DNA of 64,000 bases, taken from assembly GCF_018860155.1 (NCBI RefSeq), contig NZ_JAHKNI010000009.1, positions 1 through 64,000 on the forward strand, given 5' to 3'. The first letter of the stretch is position 1. Every line of letters begins with the position of its first letter. The notes under the pieces were generated by a model. That model was given only the letters and a program-made list of their open reading frames with translations. It made no database searches and had not been told where the DNA came from. Shown here one piece after another: positions 10,101 to 25,100 of this stretch. Source of the DNA: Nocardia albiluteola. GTDB taxonomy: Bacteria; Actinomycetota; Actinomycetes; Mycobacteriales; Mycobacteriaceae. The position numbers and the translations under genes were made by a program.

Positions 10101-13100
10101 GTGGCAGGGTCTGTCCCTCGGCCAGCGGCGGATACTGATGGAGTTGTACCCCGAGCGGATCGGCAATGCGGACGGCATCCCGCCACGTGCCCGCCACGCG
10201 GCCAACCGGATCGCCTTCGACCGCGATCGTGCCGCGCTCAGCGAGCTGCGAGGCTTGCTCACCGCGCAGCAGCGGGCGTTCCGGAAGAACGTGCTCAGCC
10301 TGGACGACAGTCTGGGGAAGATCAGGGCGGAAGCCGCGCAGTTGCCGGACAACCCCTCGGTGCGGATGCTGTCCTACGACCCCAACGCCTTCCGGGGCAA
10401 GGGCCGTATCGTGGTCACCCTCGGCGACTTGGACACCGCCGAAGAGGTCACTTGGCATGTGAGCGGATTCACCGGACGGCTCTCGCGGCTGTTCGACGGC
10501 TGGAGTTGGGTGCGCAACCTCTTCCAGGAGACGGTGTCCCCCCGCGCGGGGGTCGCACGCGGGACACGGATGGCCTCGGTCATATGGATCGGCTACGACC
10601 ACCCCACGGTACCGACGGAGGTCGTCACCCCCAAGCTGGCGAAGGACGGCAGCGTGCTGCTGGCCCGCGATATCGCGGCCTTCGGCGCTTGGCGCCGGGG
10701 CAGCGAGAATCCCAGGCCGCGTACCCATCTCCTCGCGCACAGCTACGGCTCCGCCATGACCGGCTGGGCGGCAGCGAATCGCCAACTGCGAGAGGAACTG
10801 TCGAGTATCACGCTGCTCGGCTCGCCCGGCGTCGGGCCCGTGCGCGAGGCCTCGGAGTTCGGGGTCGGAGAACACGTCTTCGTCGCCTCCTCCAAGTGGG
10901 ACGTTGTCACCCAACTCGGCCGGGCCAGGCAGGGATTCCGCAATTGGTTCTCCGCCGTGCCCGGCATGGGCATCGACCCGTCCACTGCGAACTTCCGCGC
11001 CCGCCGCCTGCACACCGGATATAGACGCGGTGCCGTGCAATTCCCGAATATCATTGCGCCGCACACTCTCTACCTGGACACGGTCCCGGGCCCCGCCGGC
11101 ACCCGCAACCCCAACGGGGTCCTCACGTTCCTGGGCGGCTTCATCCGAGGGGAGAGCGGCACCGGCAATTTCAAGGACCCGCGTCGCAGCGCCCGGCCGA
11201 TCGTGAACTCGACTGTGGTGCAACCGATCGTGAATCCGGCTGTGGCGCAACCGATCGCGGACCCGACTGTGACGCAAGATGGTTTGGCGGTGCGTCCGGA
11301 ATCCAATGGCGGCAACTCGGTGTACGACCTGCTCGATGACTACATCGACCCGCTCGTGGTGGCTGAGGAACCGCTCTCAGCCGATCGTGCCAATGCATTG
11401 CTGACAGTGCAGTGGCTGCAACAACATTCGCGGACCGAGCAGGATATCGATCCGTCCTCGCCGCAGCGGGACCAGTCGCGGGAGCCGTCCGAACTCTCGG
11501 TGCCGCCCGGTGGCTCGAGCGTAGACAGGTTTCTGGCCTGGGCAGAGGCCGCGCTCGGCGCGTCCTGGAGGAGGACCCACCACGCGGAGTTGGACATCGC
11601 CGCCCTGCCGCACGGCACCAAGCTCTGGTTGCCGGCGCCTCGCACGATCTACACCATGGCGCTGGTGCGCGACCACGAGGATTTCCTCGTGTACAACCCG
11701 CAAACGCGGTCGGCGGTCCGGCGGTCCGCGGCGGACGTTGCGCGAGAACTGAGGTTCGCGGCACCCATCGTCGGCTTCAGTCACGCGCTGATCCAGGAGC
11801 CGCCACGGTCGCTGACCTCGAATCCGGGTTCGAGCGTGAGTATTCCGGTGTCCGAGTTCGTTCCCACCTCGGGCGTGCCGGCGACGCACCTGGACGACGC
11901 GACCGCCGGCATCCTGCACGATCTCGAGACGCTGCCCCACGACCTCGCCGAATCGTCGGCGCCTCACGGGTACTACCACCCCGCTCCCGAGCATGACTCC
12001 GAGGATTTCGTCGACATCCCACTCGAGGCGCCGCAGGAGCTCTACCAGGATTCGCAGAGCGGCGACGAAACCTCCGATTCGGAGGATTCCGACATTTCCA
12101 GGCCTACCCCAACGAATTCGGGTCATGTCGTCAAGAATTTCGGCCATCAGCGGGACGGACACAAGGATCTGGTCCATCTCATGCCGCTGCCGGAGAGCAC
12201 GGTGCGGGAGCTGCGCAAGCACGTGATCGACGAGGTGGAAACCCACGGCGGCCAGCGCGTCAGGGGCGATGACGACGACTTCCGGGACGACGATTTCCGG
12301 GCCGAGGTCGAGCAGAAGCTGACTTCTCGCCTGGGTGTCGCGGAATGGGATCGGCTGTTGAGCGAATCGGGCCTGCCCTTGGGTGTGAAGTACCAGGGCA
12401 GCCCGTATCCGGCGTTCCTGCGCCTGGCCCTGCATGCCCGCAACCCGCAGGAGCCGCTGGAAATCGGGGGTCCGGCGGTGAGTACCCAGCGGTGGACGCA
12501 CGGGTTCACCGAGTCCGGTGACAGCGTGGGTAGCCACGACCTGCGCTCGGGGTCGATTCCGTTCTCCGACGTGTTCGATCTGTTCGAGCACGGGCTGCTC
12601 GATTGGGGCCTGACACCGCAGCTCAATGCCACCCACAACCAGTTGTCCACCGCCATGTCCGTCTTCGCGACGGTGCAGTCGATCATCAAGAAGCGCAGTA
12701 CCGACGCCCACGCCAAGCCCTTCGACTTCGAGATGCGGTGGGAGATACGCCGCAACACCGAGGGGCAGGACGGTGTGCTGTCACCCGACGCGCCGAACAA
12801 GACCGACTGGAAACCCCTGCCCCCCATGCCGGACGATCTGGTGGCCTGGTTCCCGCAGCATCTGGCCGACAGTACCGAGATGCCGAAGGTACAGCAGGAC
12901 AAGCCCGAAACCGTCCCCGTGCCATTCCAGCCCGCGGCGGCCGAGGACGATCAGACAAAAGAAATCACCCTGAAGCAGTTCCCCTTCTACGGCCCGCAGG
13001 ACTTCCCGCATCACGACCGGCTCTTCGCCGATGTGATGGCGGGATTCCCCGACCGCGTCCAGGGCATCTCCGAGGGGTCGGTCGTAGCGTTGCGGGAGTT

Positions 13101-16100
13101 CTTCGGCCGCAACTTCCTCGCCAATACCCCGGGCGCGCACGGCGGTTCCATGCAGTCCCCGACCCTGAGGGCGCCGTCCGGTAAACCGCTCGGGTTCTTC
13201 AAGGTGAAGGTCCCCGGCTTCCGCGGCGGGAAAGACCTCACCGCCCCCACCATGAAGGGTGGCTCCCGGCTCGAATACAACGTGCTGCGGGCGCTGCGCA
13301 CCCAGGGAAATTCCACGATCAGCAACTCCCTCGGCGCCTCGCTCGCATTTTCTCTCGGTCTGGGCAAGGGGAAGTCCGACAAGGAGACCGGCTACTCACC
13401 CATCGGCGCGACGCTCACCCCGCTGAAGGTCGGAGCCAGCTATCAGAACAGTCATTCACTGACCTACGGCGGCAGGGCCTACACCTTGCGCGCGCTGCGC
13501 CTGGTCGCGGATCTGCTGCACACGACGCCGGAGATGGCCGTGGAGGTCACCTTCGTCCGGCCCGACGGCAGCGAGGTCACCCCGCTCGCTGACACGCCCC
13601 TGGCCGGCGGGAACAGCTATCCGATCAACATGCTGGTGCCCTCGAAGCAGAGCATCGGCAAGGCGCCCGAGGAGGCCAGATACCTGCAGCCGGACCTCCT
13701 GCATCTGCAGCAACTCGGCCTGATGGTTACCCCGCTCGAGGTGGAGATCCCCGACGAGGTGTTCACCGGTATCAAGAAGGTCCTGACCGATCGCGGGTTC
13801 CTCCCGCCCGAACGCGACAACTCGACGTGGAAAGACTGGTTCGAGTCGAATTCCAGCAAGAATCAGCGGCTGGAGAATGTTCGCAAATTCGAGCAGATGA
13901 GCGGTCGGCTGGGTCTGCTCGCGGAGGCGGACGAGATGATCCAGGGCGGTACCCGCACCGTGTTCGAGAAGTCCGGCCTGGCCGATACCGAACGCATTAC
14001 CGTCACAATCATCGCCGAGCGGGACTACGAGGACGAGAAGGCGCCGCACAAGGGCGTCACTCACGACTGGTCGGCGCCCGAGATTCAGACGATGAACTGC
14101 ACCGGCGTCGTCATGTCCGGTGGAGAACAGTCCTCGAAGGCGCCGTTCGCGTGGGATGTCGGCATGAGTGCCGCGCTCACCAATCCATTCAACGCCAAGC
14201 GCAGTGAGGTGGTCGCGAGCCTCGGCGGGTCCTACGACCGCACCGGCAACGAGACCCGCACCGAGGAATTCGACACCGGCTTCGGCGAGGAAAACTATAC
14301 GATCAGCCCCAAGAACAATACCGGCGAGTCCGGTCTCCAGCTCTTCGGCGTACCCACCCGCTACCGCGTGGAGATTTCCTACAGTCACGGACCCGACCCG
14401 GAAATGATCAACGCCAACGGCAGCATCCACCTGGCCGTCCCCACGTATCTCACCACCAAGGAGGAAACCGACAGCGCGCCCCGGCCGGCACCCACCACGC
14501 GCGAGCATCCCACCGACAAGAGCAGAATTCCCGACGAGGACGCCCGCCTGCTCGACTTGCCTACCGCGAGCCACCTGACGGACAAGGTGCTGAAGGACGG
14601 GGTCGGGCTGCTGCCCATGTCCGCCGTCGTCACGGGCCACCCCGTCGCCAAGATCCTGCAGGACACCGTGTTCGACCTGATCGGCTCCATCGAACGGGAC
14701 GGCGCCGACGCATCCGACTCGAAGCTGCCCGGCAGTTACCCGGTCGAGAACGACCATCCGACCGAGACGCTGGCCACCGAAATGTCCACCCGGGCTTCCC
14801 GGTCGCGCTGGACCCGGAACACGGGCTCGTTGTTCCGGTACTTCCGGCCGCGAGGGCCCGTGAACGAGGAATACGTCCTGCCGCGCTGGAACCCGGCCTC
14901 GGGCTCGACGTCCCGGCCGCAGGACTCCAGCACCGAAAGAGTAACCCCGGCAACCAATCCCACCGACCTGGTCGCCCTCGGCACCACCACCACCACCGAG
15001 ACCACGGACCCGTCCCGGAAGGGGCCCGGTACCCCGAAGGAGGGGGACGCCGACGAGGGCGCCGAGCAGGGCTGGGGTTCCTGGGCCCTGGGCAAGGTCG
15101 TCGGCGCCGGTACGTGGGCCTGGCGCAACGCATTCGGTGACGCGGCCACGAATCCGACATCGACGGCCCACTCGATCATCCACACCGCGCTGTCGCCGCA
15201 TCACGCGAGCTCCTACGCCCCGTTGATGTTCCGCGACTCCTACGAGTTCGAGGTGCCGGTCCCGGGCGGCGTGGCCGGCACGGACTACAAGATCAAGATC
15301 AAGGCGTACTTCGACAACGTCAGCGTGAAGGAACCGGTGGCGGTCGACACCGAGCACTGGCTGGAGGCAGTCAATGCCGCGGTCCGGACCGAGTCACGCA
15401 ACCGCGGCAACCAGGGCTCGGTCACCGTACAGGGTATCTACGGCGACAAGTCCGACCCCAGCTACCGGCCGAGCGGCGGCTGGCAGGGCAACGCGTCTTC
15501 GTCGACACAGTCCACCGCCACCGACGGGATCGACACCCTGCGAGCCGTCTCCGACTACGGCGGCAACGGCGTCCACCAGTTCACCGCGGACGCACACTAC
15601 GTCATCACCGTCGAGGCCGGCACCCGCAACATCGTCAACGGGATCCTTCGCGGCGGGCCGCATACGACTCGCACGCGCGTCATCGACGCACCCCGGCGGC
15701 TCGATTTCCTGCTGGTCGACAACGACCTGCACAACAATCCGGCACTGCAGGCTCTTGTCGAGCAGGCCGCCCACGACCGCGGCGAGGAACCCGCGATCGC
15801 CGAGAAACAGGAACCGACTCGCAAGCTGGGCGCCACCTACACCGACAAACTCAGGGGCACGGACCAGGCGAAGGGGCAGATCGCCTTCGGTGGCGTCACA
15901 GAAGTCATCTTCGCCAACCGCAGCGCCTTCCAGGACGCCGCAACCGCTCTCGTCGAGGAGATATCACCCGGCGCCACCAAGCCCGGCTCGGCCAACTTCC
16001 ACCCGGGCGTCGCGCCGCTGATCGACCAGCACACCACCAGCTTCGGCGTGCGGACCCTCGCCAACGCCGGATCCGGGGGCAATCACTCGTTCCACTTCGT

Positions 16101-19100
16101 CGACCGTTCCGGCATCTTCGGCCCGCGCGTGGTCGGTGTCACGTTCACCCAGCGCCCCCGGACCGGGGTGGACCTCGCCGCCCTGCGCGGCAGACTGGTC
16201 CCCAGGAGCGCCGCGCTGGACAATGTCCATCGCCACGACCGCGCCGACGGCAACGCCCTGATCACGCCCGGCGCCACCAGCGTCGGCACCAGCAACACCA
16301 GCGGCCAGCAGCTGAACGCCACCCTCCTCGGCGGCCAGATCCACAAGCAACGTCCCGCAGTCAGTGTCGCCGTTCAGCGCTCGGGCACCGACAGCGGTAC
16401 CCAGAACTCCAGCCGCGCGCTGAGCGCCTGGGAGCGCAGTGGCGACGAGCAGTACCAGTTCGACGTTCCGACCGAGTACGTCGTCACGGTCGATTGGCGC
16501 CCCATGACCGAGACCGCGTCGAAATACCTGGCCGACTTGGCCGGCGAGGGCCTCAGCCGCACCGGGCAGGGCCTCGGTTACGTCGGGCAGCTCATCCACG
16601 CCGGGCAGTGGGCGGGAACGTTTACGGACGTGGACGCCACGCAGCTCCCCGCCCCGAGCTCCCACTCCAAGTCCACCACCGTCAACGCCGTGTCCCACCT
16701 CCGTCTCCACAAGATCGACACCGAACCCGCACCGGAATTCGCCACCGGAGACACCCCCGAGAAGCCTGTTGTCGCCCGCACCGCACCCCGCATCTACGGG
16801 TTCGATCCCTCCGTCCGGCCCTCACCCCGCAAGACTCTCGACCGCAGCATCGAGGCCCCGGCGACCCGGAATTCCGACGCCACCGACCTGGAAGCGAACC
16901 GTCAGGGCGCCGACGAGGTACCGCACAGCGTGCAGACCCTGCTGTCCGTCGACAACTGGGTGCCCAAGCTTCCGTTCGTGATCTACGACTTCGACGCCGC
17001 GAAGGAATTCGGCCAGGCCCTCCTGGCCGTCGACCCCGCACTGAAGGCCAACAAGCAGACTCGCTCGGCCGAGGGCATGAATATCCGCCTGAACACACTG
17101 ATCACGAGCAACCGCCAAACCCTCTTGGCCCCCGAAGCCACCGCCCCCTTCCTCAACGTCGAGGCGGCCGACCAGGACGACATGCCCCGGCCTCAGCCGC
17201 ACGCTCCGGGCACCAAGGTCACCGGCATCACGGTCAGGGTGAGCCTGTACTCGCCTCGCGCCGAGGACAGCGGCACGTCGATCGTCACCGACCGTTTCGA
17301 ATTCTCGAACGACAGCTTCCAATCCCAGGAGAGCAAGTCCACCACGGTCGCTCCGACCTTCACACCCAGCGGCCCGATCAGCGCGGACGGCAACCACCGC
17401 GGCGGCATCTCCGGCTTCCCTCTCGGCGGTGAGACCGCGAGCAAGGGCCAGGCCGCCGCGACCGGCAGCGTCCGGCGCCTACTGAAGCGCCAGAACGCAC
17501 CGGCCGACGGGCACCGCCTGCGGGCCGTGGCCCTCGTCGAGGTCCGCGGTCCCAAGGGCACGGTGTGGGTCACCGGCGATGTCGTGGGCCAGTACCAGGA
17601 GACGCCGCCGCAGGTGGCAAAAGTCCTGCCGCTCTCCACAGGACAGTCGACGACGCACCCGCCCGCCCGGCCTTGGACGGAGTTCGCGGAGTTGTTCGGC
17701 ACGGATTACCGGGAGCTCACCAAGGTCTCGTTCGGGAAGTCCCCCGAGGCCGCCTCCGCCATCGCGGTACTGGGCGACGAGTCCGGCGCACGGTACGTCT
17801 GGCTGCCCTCGACCGATAAGCTCATCGCTGTCGCCGACGGCCGTCCGGTCGCGGCGACCCTGCAGCAGGTCCTGGACAGTCCCGAGATCACCGTCGTCCG
17901 CATCCCCAGCCACAGCGCTACCACCCCGGGCAACACATTGCCAGGCGGGTCGCAGAGGCCCGGCGTGGGGTCCGCCGAAAGAATTCTCGGGCGACGGATC
18001 CAGGGATCCCCCCGCGGGAGCCACACATTCGATAAAACGAGGCAGCGGACGAGCGGTCGTTCGTGGAATAGCCGGCCGCCGTTGAGAGGTGGTGCGAACG
18101 CGTCGGACGTTCGTGAGTTCCGGTCGGTGTTGGGGAAGGAGCAGGTTCGCCCGCCGGTGCCGGGTGCTGTGTGGGAGTCCCAGCCCGGGGTGGGGAACAA
18201 TTGTTTGTGGCATGCGTTGGCCCGGGCTTTGGATATTCGGGTTGATGAGCCCGGGGTCGGGGGGATCGGTGTCGATGAGGCGCATCGGGATTTCCGGGAT
18301 GCGGTGGTGGGTGCGATGCTGGCGGCTCCGGAGAAGTACATCGGCGAGTTCATGGCTACGAAGCCGTTGGAGGTGCGGGTTGCCGCGTTCGTCGAGCAGT
18401 TGAGAGTGTTGCTGGTTCCTGGTGATGCGGGTCGTCCCGCGGCCGATAATGTGCTTCCCGCGGCCGATCGCTCATTGGTGGTGGCGGCGGAGGCGCTGGG
18501 GCTGAATCTGGATATTTATTCCGAGGGCAGTCCGGTTGTGGCGTTGCGTCATGGTGTGCCGGGGCAGCGCGTGGTGGCGTTGTTCCGGACGGGTGTGTCC
18601 GATGTCGATGGGCATTATTGGGTCGCGGTCGACGCGGATGGTGCCGGGGCCGCTGGTTATCTGCGTGAGCCCGATGTTTCCGAGGTTTCGGGTTCGGTGG
18701 ATCGAGTGCTGCGTGGTGGTACGGATAACGCAGTGCGCATGGGAACAATCGGGAAAACGCAGAACACGGTGGTTATCGATGAGGCTGGTGAAGCCTTGGT
18801 GATCGGGCACGGTCGGACGGTGACCTGGGTTCGCGAGCGCGATTCTGATGGTGTGACGGAGCGAAATTCGATCGGGTTGGCTTCGGACCCGAACTACTCT
18901 ATGCATCGCGTGAATCCGGGCCTGCTCGAATTCTTTGATTGGACAGTTCAGCCGGATGGGTCGCGGTTGGGAACCCTGAGGAACGTCTCGTTGCCCAACA
19001 GTCCCGGATCTTCTCGCACTCAGCTGATGCATGCCGGCGCGAACGGGGTTGTGACACGGCTGTGGGGGGGTACCACGGTATCGATCCGTCCGATTTCGGT

Positions 19101-22100
19101 CGGTAGGTGGGAGATCGAGCATCGGACGAGCTCGATCGTGATTCCTGAGGCGGCTGTGCACGCGCTGGGTTTGAGCCTGCCGGTGGTGTCGGCAGCTTCT
19201 AGGGAAATCGCCATCTCAATCGGAGCGGAGCCCAAGGAATATACCGAAGATGAACTTATCGAGATGTTCGGTGTTGTTCCGAAGCTGAGAACGAGCAATG
19301 AAACCCTCTATCGCGGCAGTGATGTTTCCCCGAAGATTGTCTTCAGAGCAGGATTCATCCCTGAGGATGTGAACAGCACCAATCTGAGGGAATATGTGCT
19401 GAAACAGGTCAGGTCATCTTTCGTCAGTGCCTCGATCGACGAAAATATCGGTAAGATCTTCTCTCGGTCGTACATTTACAGGATCATCGTTCCGGGTGGA
19501 ATTGATGTGAACGAAACGTTGGGGTTGGAGAACTTCTTCCAACACGAACAGGAGATCGCATTTCCCGGCGGGATTCCAAGAGAGTTCATGGCCGGCGTCT
19601 TCGTCTATGATAAAGATAGAAAGAAAAATGGTAGATACTTCGAAAATCCGAATTTTGGTCGGCCGCAAGGGGTGCAGGACGACATCTTCGATGATTCGTC
19701 CATTGATTCGACAGAATATTCCGACGACCATATCAACCCCATCGATGTGCTCGACGGCCAACCTGATCCGGTACCCGTCGGCTATGAGCCCACGGCCGAG
19801 CAGATCGGAGCGCTCCCGGGGTATCGGATAGCGCCTGTAGGGCAATTGCATGGCGTAGGCTCTCTTTTGTGGGCGATCGGCAAAGCTCCGATACAACCGG
19901 CGCCTTCGGTGATACGCGCCCGAATTTTGGAAGCATTGTGGTCTCAGTGCAGAGAATCTCCGGAGGGGGCCGGTGTTGCAGACTTGATAAAAGACATCGA
20001 TGAACTCGAGAAGGAGATCCGAAGGCTCGGTGAGCACGACTCCGCGACCCCGGAACTTTCGCGCCTGAAAGGCAAGCTGGAAATACTTCACGTTGGCCGC
20101 CGCTGGATGTTGGATGCGCAGTTCGACGCATTGCTCAGGTCGGCTGTGTCCGATAGCGCGTCGAGGGACCGGCTGGTCCGGCTCACCGCCGACGTACTGC
20201 ACCTACGTCTCGTCGTGGTGAATCCGGATGGCAGCCGAGCCGTCTTCGGGTCCGAGGACGCGCCGGAGCTCGTCCTGGTGAGGGTGGACACCGGTGAGGG
20301 CCACTATCACATCGCTACCCCGATCACCCCCGCGGCAGCGGCTTCCGGTTCGGCCGATAGCGCCGAGGGGGAGTTGGTGGGCCAGACCTGGGAGCACGCG
20401 GGTGTGGACTACGTAACCGATGGGGCGTGGGACGACATCCTGAACTGGGTGGCAAACTACGGGCGATCATCATCGGACGTCGCCTCCCTGTCCATTCACG
20501 ACGACCAGGCCGGTGCGGTAGACGCAGCCATGCCGGCCTCGGATGGGTCGAAGCCGCATGCTGGGATCGGTGCGCGTCCGGCGGACGCCGACCTCCCCCT
20601 CCAGAACGACTGCGGGCGGCAGGCACTACAGAGACTCTTCGAACTCACCAACAGTTCGGTAATCGATCTGCCGAGCGAGCCGGTCGGCGCCGCCGGAATG
20701 TCCGTCGAGCAACTCGAACGGGCCGCGGGCGCCGAACTGCAACAGTTCCCCGATCACAACGAGATAGCCAGGAGGTTGCAGACTCTCGGCCACGGCGCCA
20801 CCGCGCTGGTCGTCGACAGCTACTACGGCCCCACCAACCAGGACGGCGTCGGCGCACACGCCTACCTCCTCACCAACCGCGGCGGAACCATCCGGGTCAT
20901 CGACCCCACCACCGGACTGGACGACACCCTGGCGTCACACGTCCCGGCGAACGTCCATACCTATGCCATTCTCTACACCCGCGATGGCGTGCCCAGTGCT
21001 GATGGTCAGGTATTCCCGAGTGACGACGACCGGGAGTGGCTGTACGAGGGTGAGCCGAACGGGGGTGTATCGGCTGCCGAGGCGATCGCGACCAGGTTGG
21101 CTGCGTTCGAGTCGGCGGTTCGTGCGCCCGAGGGCTCCGCGGACTCCCCGCCGGAGCGCTTGCAGATCACAATGGCGTCGACAACGGTCGCAGCGCCGAG
21201 TGATTGCCTGGTGGTGTCCAACAGTGCAGGCGAACTGGTGTCGATCCCTCTCGATATAAGGGCGAAGATCGTCGGTAAGCGCACGGTTGGCGCTGTCGAG
21301 GTCGATGAGGTCGAGCTCTTCCGCGGTTTCAGTCACGAGTTGCCCGCTGCCGTCGTGGAACAGGCGTTCAACGAACGTGACGGTGTGCTGGTGCCCAAGG
21401 CGGGCCTTGTCGTCATCGACGATCAGGGCGACGCTCTGCGGTGGGATCGCGACTCGTCTGTCACCATCCAGCCGCATTCGACCGAACCGACAAAGAAGTT
21501 GGAAATCAGCCATCCCTGGGGTGTGGGCTGGATCGCGGTCAAGGATTCCGGACTGCTTGGAATCAGTGCAGAAAAGGCAATCGGCCCACTGTATGCCGGG
21601 GAGATCCCACAACCGGGAGACGTCAGGCAAAACGGGGTCGGCGATTGCTATCTGATGGCCAATCTAATCGGTTTGGCGCAGGACAATCCGCAGCTTGTCG
21701 TCGATATGATTCACGAGAAGCCCGGACGGCCCCGTACATTCAGTGTTCGGTTCTATGATTCCAATGAAAACAGCTGGGTCTGGGTCAAGGTGGATGATAC
21801 CTTCTACGAGGATTCCAGTGGCCGGATGATGTATGCGGCACAGGATTCTTTGCAGCCGCTGTGGCCTGCGGTGATCGAGAAAGCATGGGCGGTATTCCAT
21901 GGCGAGCACCAAGGTTACCAAGGCATCATCGGTGGGTTTTCGGGGGAGACGGCCGCGCAACTGCGACCGCCGCAGATGCCCGGGTTCGCGGGACGCATTC
22001 AGCGGACTCGCAGCGTCGATGCGAAGCCGTTCGCGGATCTGTCCCAGGTGGACCTGGACACACTCGCCCGTCTGGTAGGCAGTACCGGCTTCGCTCGGAT

Positions 22101-25100
22101 GGTTCTGGAGGGAGGCGGCGGGAATCGGCGCTCCGACTCGCGCTCCGCAGCGTTGCGGGTATGGGAGCGCATGCGGGCCGGGAAATTGACTCCGTCGGGT
22201 CTGGTGCAGAAGGATCACGCCGAGCTGGCCGAGCTGCTGGGGGCTGACGGTACGGCGGCCGCGGTCGAGGAGGCGCTGGCGCGCTGGAAGCCCGAGGACG
22301 GCGATACCGCCGCTGCGTTCTGGGGTTTTCTCAACAAGCAGTGGAACGCGCCCGGTGCCGCACTGCAGGCACATTTCGATGCTTGGAAATCGAACGACGC
22401 GTTGCCGGACACCACGATTGCGGAGTGGCTCGCCGGCCGGATCGATTATCTGCTCCGAAGCGGTGACACGGTGAGCCTGGAGACGAAACCGGATCTTTCG
22501 GGTCAATCTGCCGCCATCGCTTTGGTTCCCCTTCACGCGTACTCTGTTGTTCGCGTGAACAGGGCTCGCGCGGATGACGGAGCGCTCCGTGAACCGACGG
22601 CAGTGGTCCTGCGTAACCCTCTCGGTGGCGATGAGATATCCGTACCTCTGAAACATCTGAATCTATTCGTCAGGATCGCCTCATCCGGCCCGGGCACCCT
22701 TTTCGCCTTCGGTCCGGAGGACTCTGCCGCCGGGGGCGTGACAACGGCATCGGCGGCCGAACCCGCGGAGGCAATGGCCGAGGATTCGGATGCCCTTCCG
22801 TACCGGGATGTTCAGTCCGAGTCCGATCGGCGCGCATGGCTCGCGCTCGAGCTGATGGCGGCAGCGGCATCGGACCGCGACAGTGCTGACCACGGTGCTG
22901 GAGACCGGCCGCATCCGGACGCCGCGGCAGCGGTGGGGCCGCAGGACGGGCAGCGGACGGAGATTCCCGCACCACGCGAACGCCCGCTGACGACCCGGAG
23001 TCTGCCGGTCCTGGACAGTGCGTCGTTCGCGGATCATCGCCCCTCCGAGACGGCGGACCATATGTCCGATGACGTCCGGAATTCGCACCGAATCTTCGTC
23101 GGTTCAGACGGCAAGTTCCATCACGCGAATGACGGCACCCTGTACCACACCGAGGGTGCGAAATTCGTCATGGACACATGCGGAAATGTCTACGCGAATA
23201 ATGGATCGAATTCGGACGCGACATATCATTCGTCGTTCCTCGGCCGGGGTCCGGTTGCCGCCGCGGGTTACATTGTCGTGGACAATGGGACCCTGACGGT
23301 GATGACCGACAGCACCGATCATGGCCCAACGGCTCCGAAGCTGAACGACGTTGCGCTCGATTTTCTTCGCCAGCGTGGTCTCGAGTTGGGCGCCGGTTTC
23401 GAGCGCAGGGCCTTCGACCCCGCGGATCCGTCGGGTCTTCATGGTCCGGCGCGGGAGCGAGGTGGAGAGTCGGACCGGCAAGAGTCCGAGATACGACAGC
23501 GGCTGTTGTTCCTGGATCGGCGGGAGATGGCGGTTTCGGGCCGGCTGCGGCGGGCCTCGAACTCCCAGACGGCTCAGGGCATTCTGCGGGACGAGCACAA
23601 GGAACTGGCCGAACAGCGGAAGGAGCTCGGTCGGTGGGCGCTGTCGCTGCAGCGGGGAGTGGTGCGTCCTGCTGTCGGACTCGAGGGCGTGTGGGCACAT
23701 GTGGAGCCGGCATCCGATGACGACCGGATCGTGCCGCCACACCTCGCCGCGGCACTGGGAGCGACCGATGAGCGTGATCGAACCCGGCGGTTGACGACGT
23801 GGTGGGACGAGCATGGCCGCCAGTGGTGGAATGAGCTGCGTTTCTCGAGCCTCGCTCCGGAATTCCAGCACCGCCTGGTCACCGATTTCCCGGAACTGCG
23901 CAATTCCGATGGCATTCCCGCCGATGTGCGGGATCTATTGAATCGGAGTTGTCTCCACACCGAATTCAGCAGGTCGGTCGGTGCCGGGCGGAGCTTCGGA
24001 AAGCAGCGACAGCACATTCTGGAATCGATGCTGCTCAATCTGTACTCGGCGGAGTTGGAATCCCGGCTGATCTCGGGGTTGTCGGCGATCGCTGTTCCGC
24101 CGAGGGTGTATCTGCTGAAATTCGATCCGGACGCGTTCGGCGGGCGTGGCGCGGCGGTAATGAGCTTCGGAAACGTCGATACCGCGCCGTCGGTGGTGTG
24201 GCATGTGCCCGGGGTCGAGACCTCGATATCGTCGATGAGTGATGGCGTGGCCAGCGGCATGAATCTCTATGCGGCTGCGCGGCAAGAGGACCCGACAGAG
24301 GAAACCGCGGTCGTGGTGTGGATCGACGACGGGATCCGACGCGGGTCTGGACCGCTGTCGCAGGTGACGCGCACTGCGGAGGCGTTGCTCGGCACGGGTG
24401 CCGATCGGTTGGCCGACGCGCTGTCCGCCTTCGGTCTGGCACGCCGGGGCAGCACTGTCGGCGAACCCGTCATCGATGTGTTCGACGACAGATCGGGTCC
24501 GATCGCCTGGCCCATCGGCGACGATTACCGCCTCGACCGCCCGCGTAACCACGAACTGGCCCAACCGGCCGCAATGGTGCGCCTCCCGGCCGCAGGGGCC
24601 CGCTTCAGGTCACGCGGTCGGATGGTCCGACTACCCGGCGGCGTGAATGTCGCGGTCCGCAGAGCCGAAGGCCACGCCGACGACATGGTGTGGGTGCGCG
24701 ACCCGGCGGAGCCGCGGCCCGAGCATGCCTGGCACCTGGTGCCCGAGATGGCACTCGGGGTGGGGGTGCCGAAACCGCAATACGTCACCGGCCCGTTGTT
24801 CCGAATGGACGCCGACCCCGCTGCGCGCGATGTGGTGCAGGGCGCTGTCGGAACGTGCTACCTGCTCGCTGGTCTCCAGTCCATGGCCGAGCGGCATCCC
24901 GGTTGGATTCGTCGGATGGTCCGTGAGCGCTCGGACGGCAATTTCGAGGTTCGGTTCACCCAACCGGACGGCAGCGTGGTGCGAGTAGCAGTGGATCGCT
25001 GGTTCCACGCCTACCGCGGGGAGATCGTGTACGCCGCGCACGTGCCGGGGCAGCCGTTGTGGCCTGCGGTGATCGAGAAAGCATGGGCGGTGCTGCGCGG

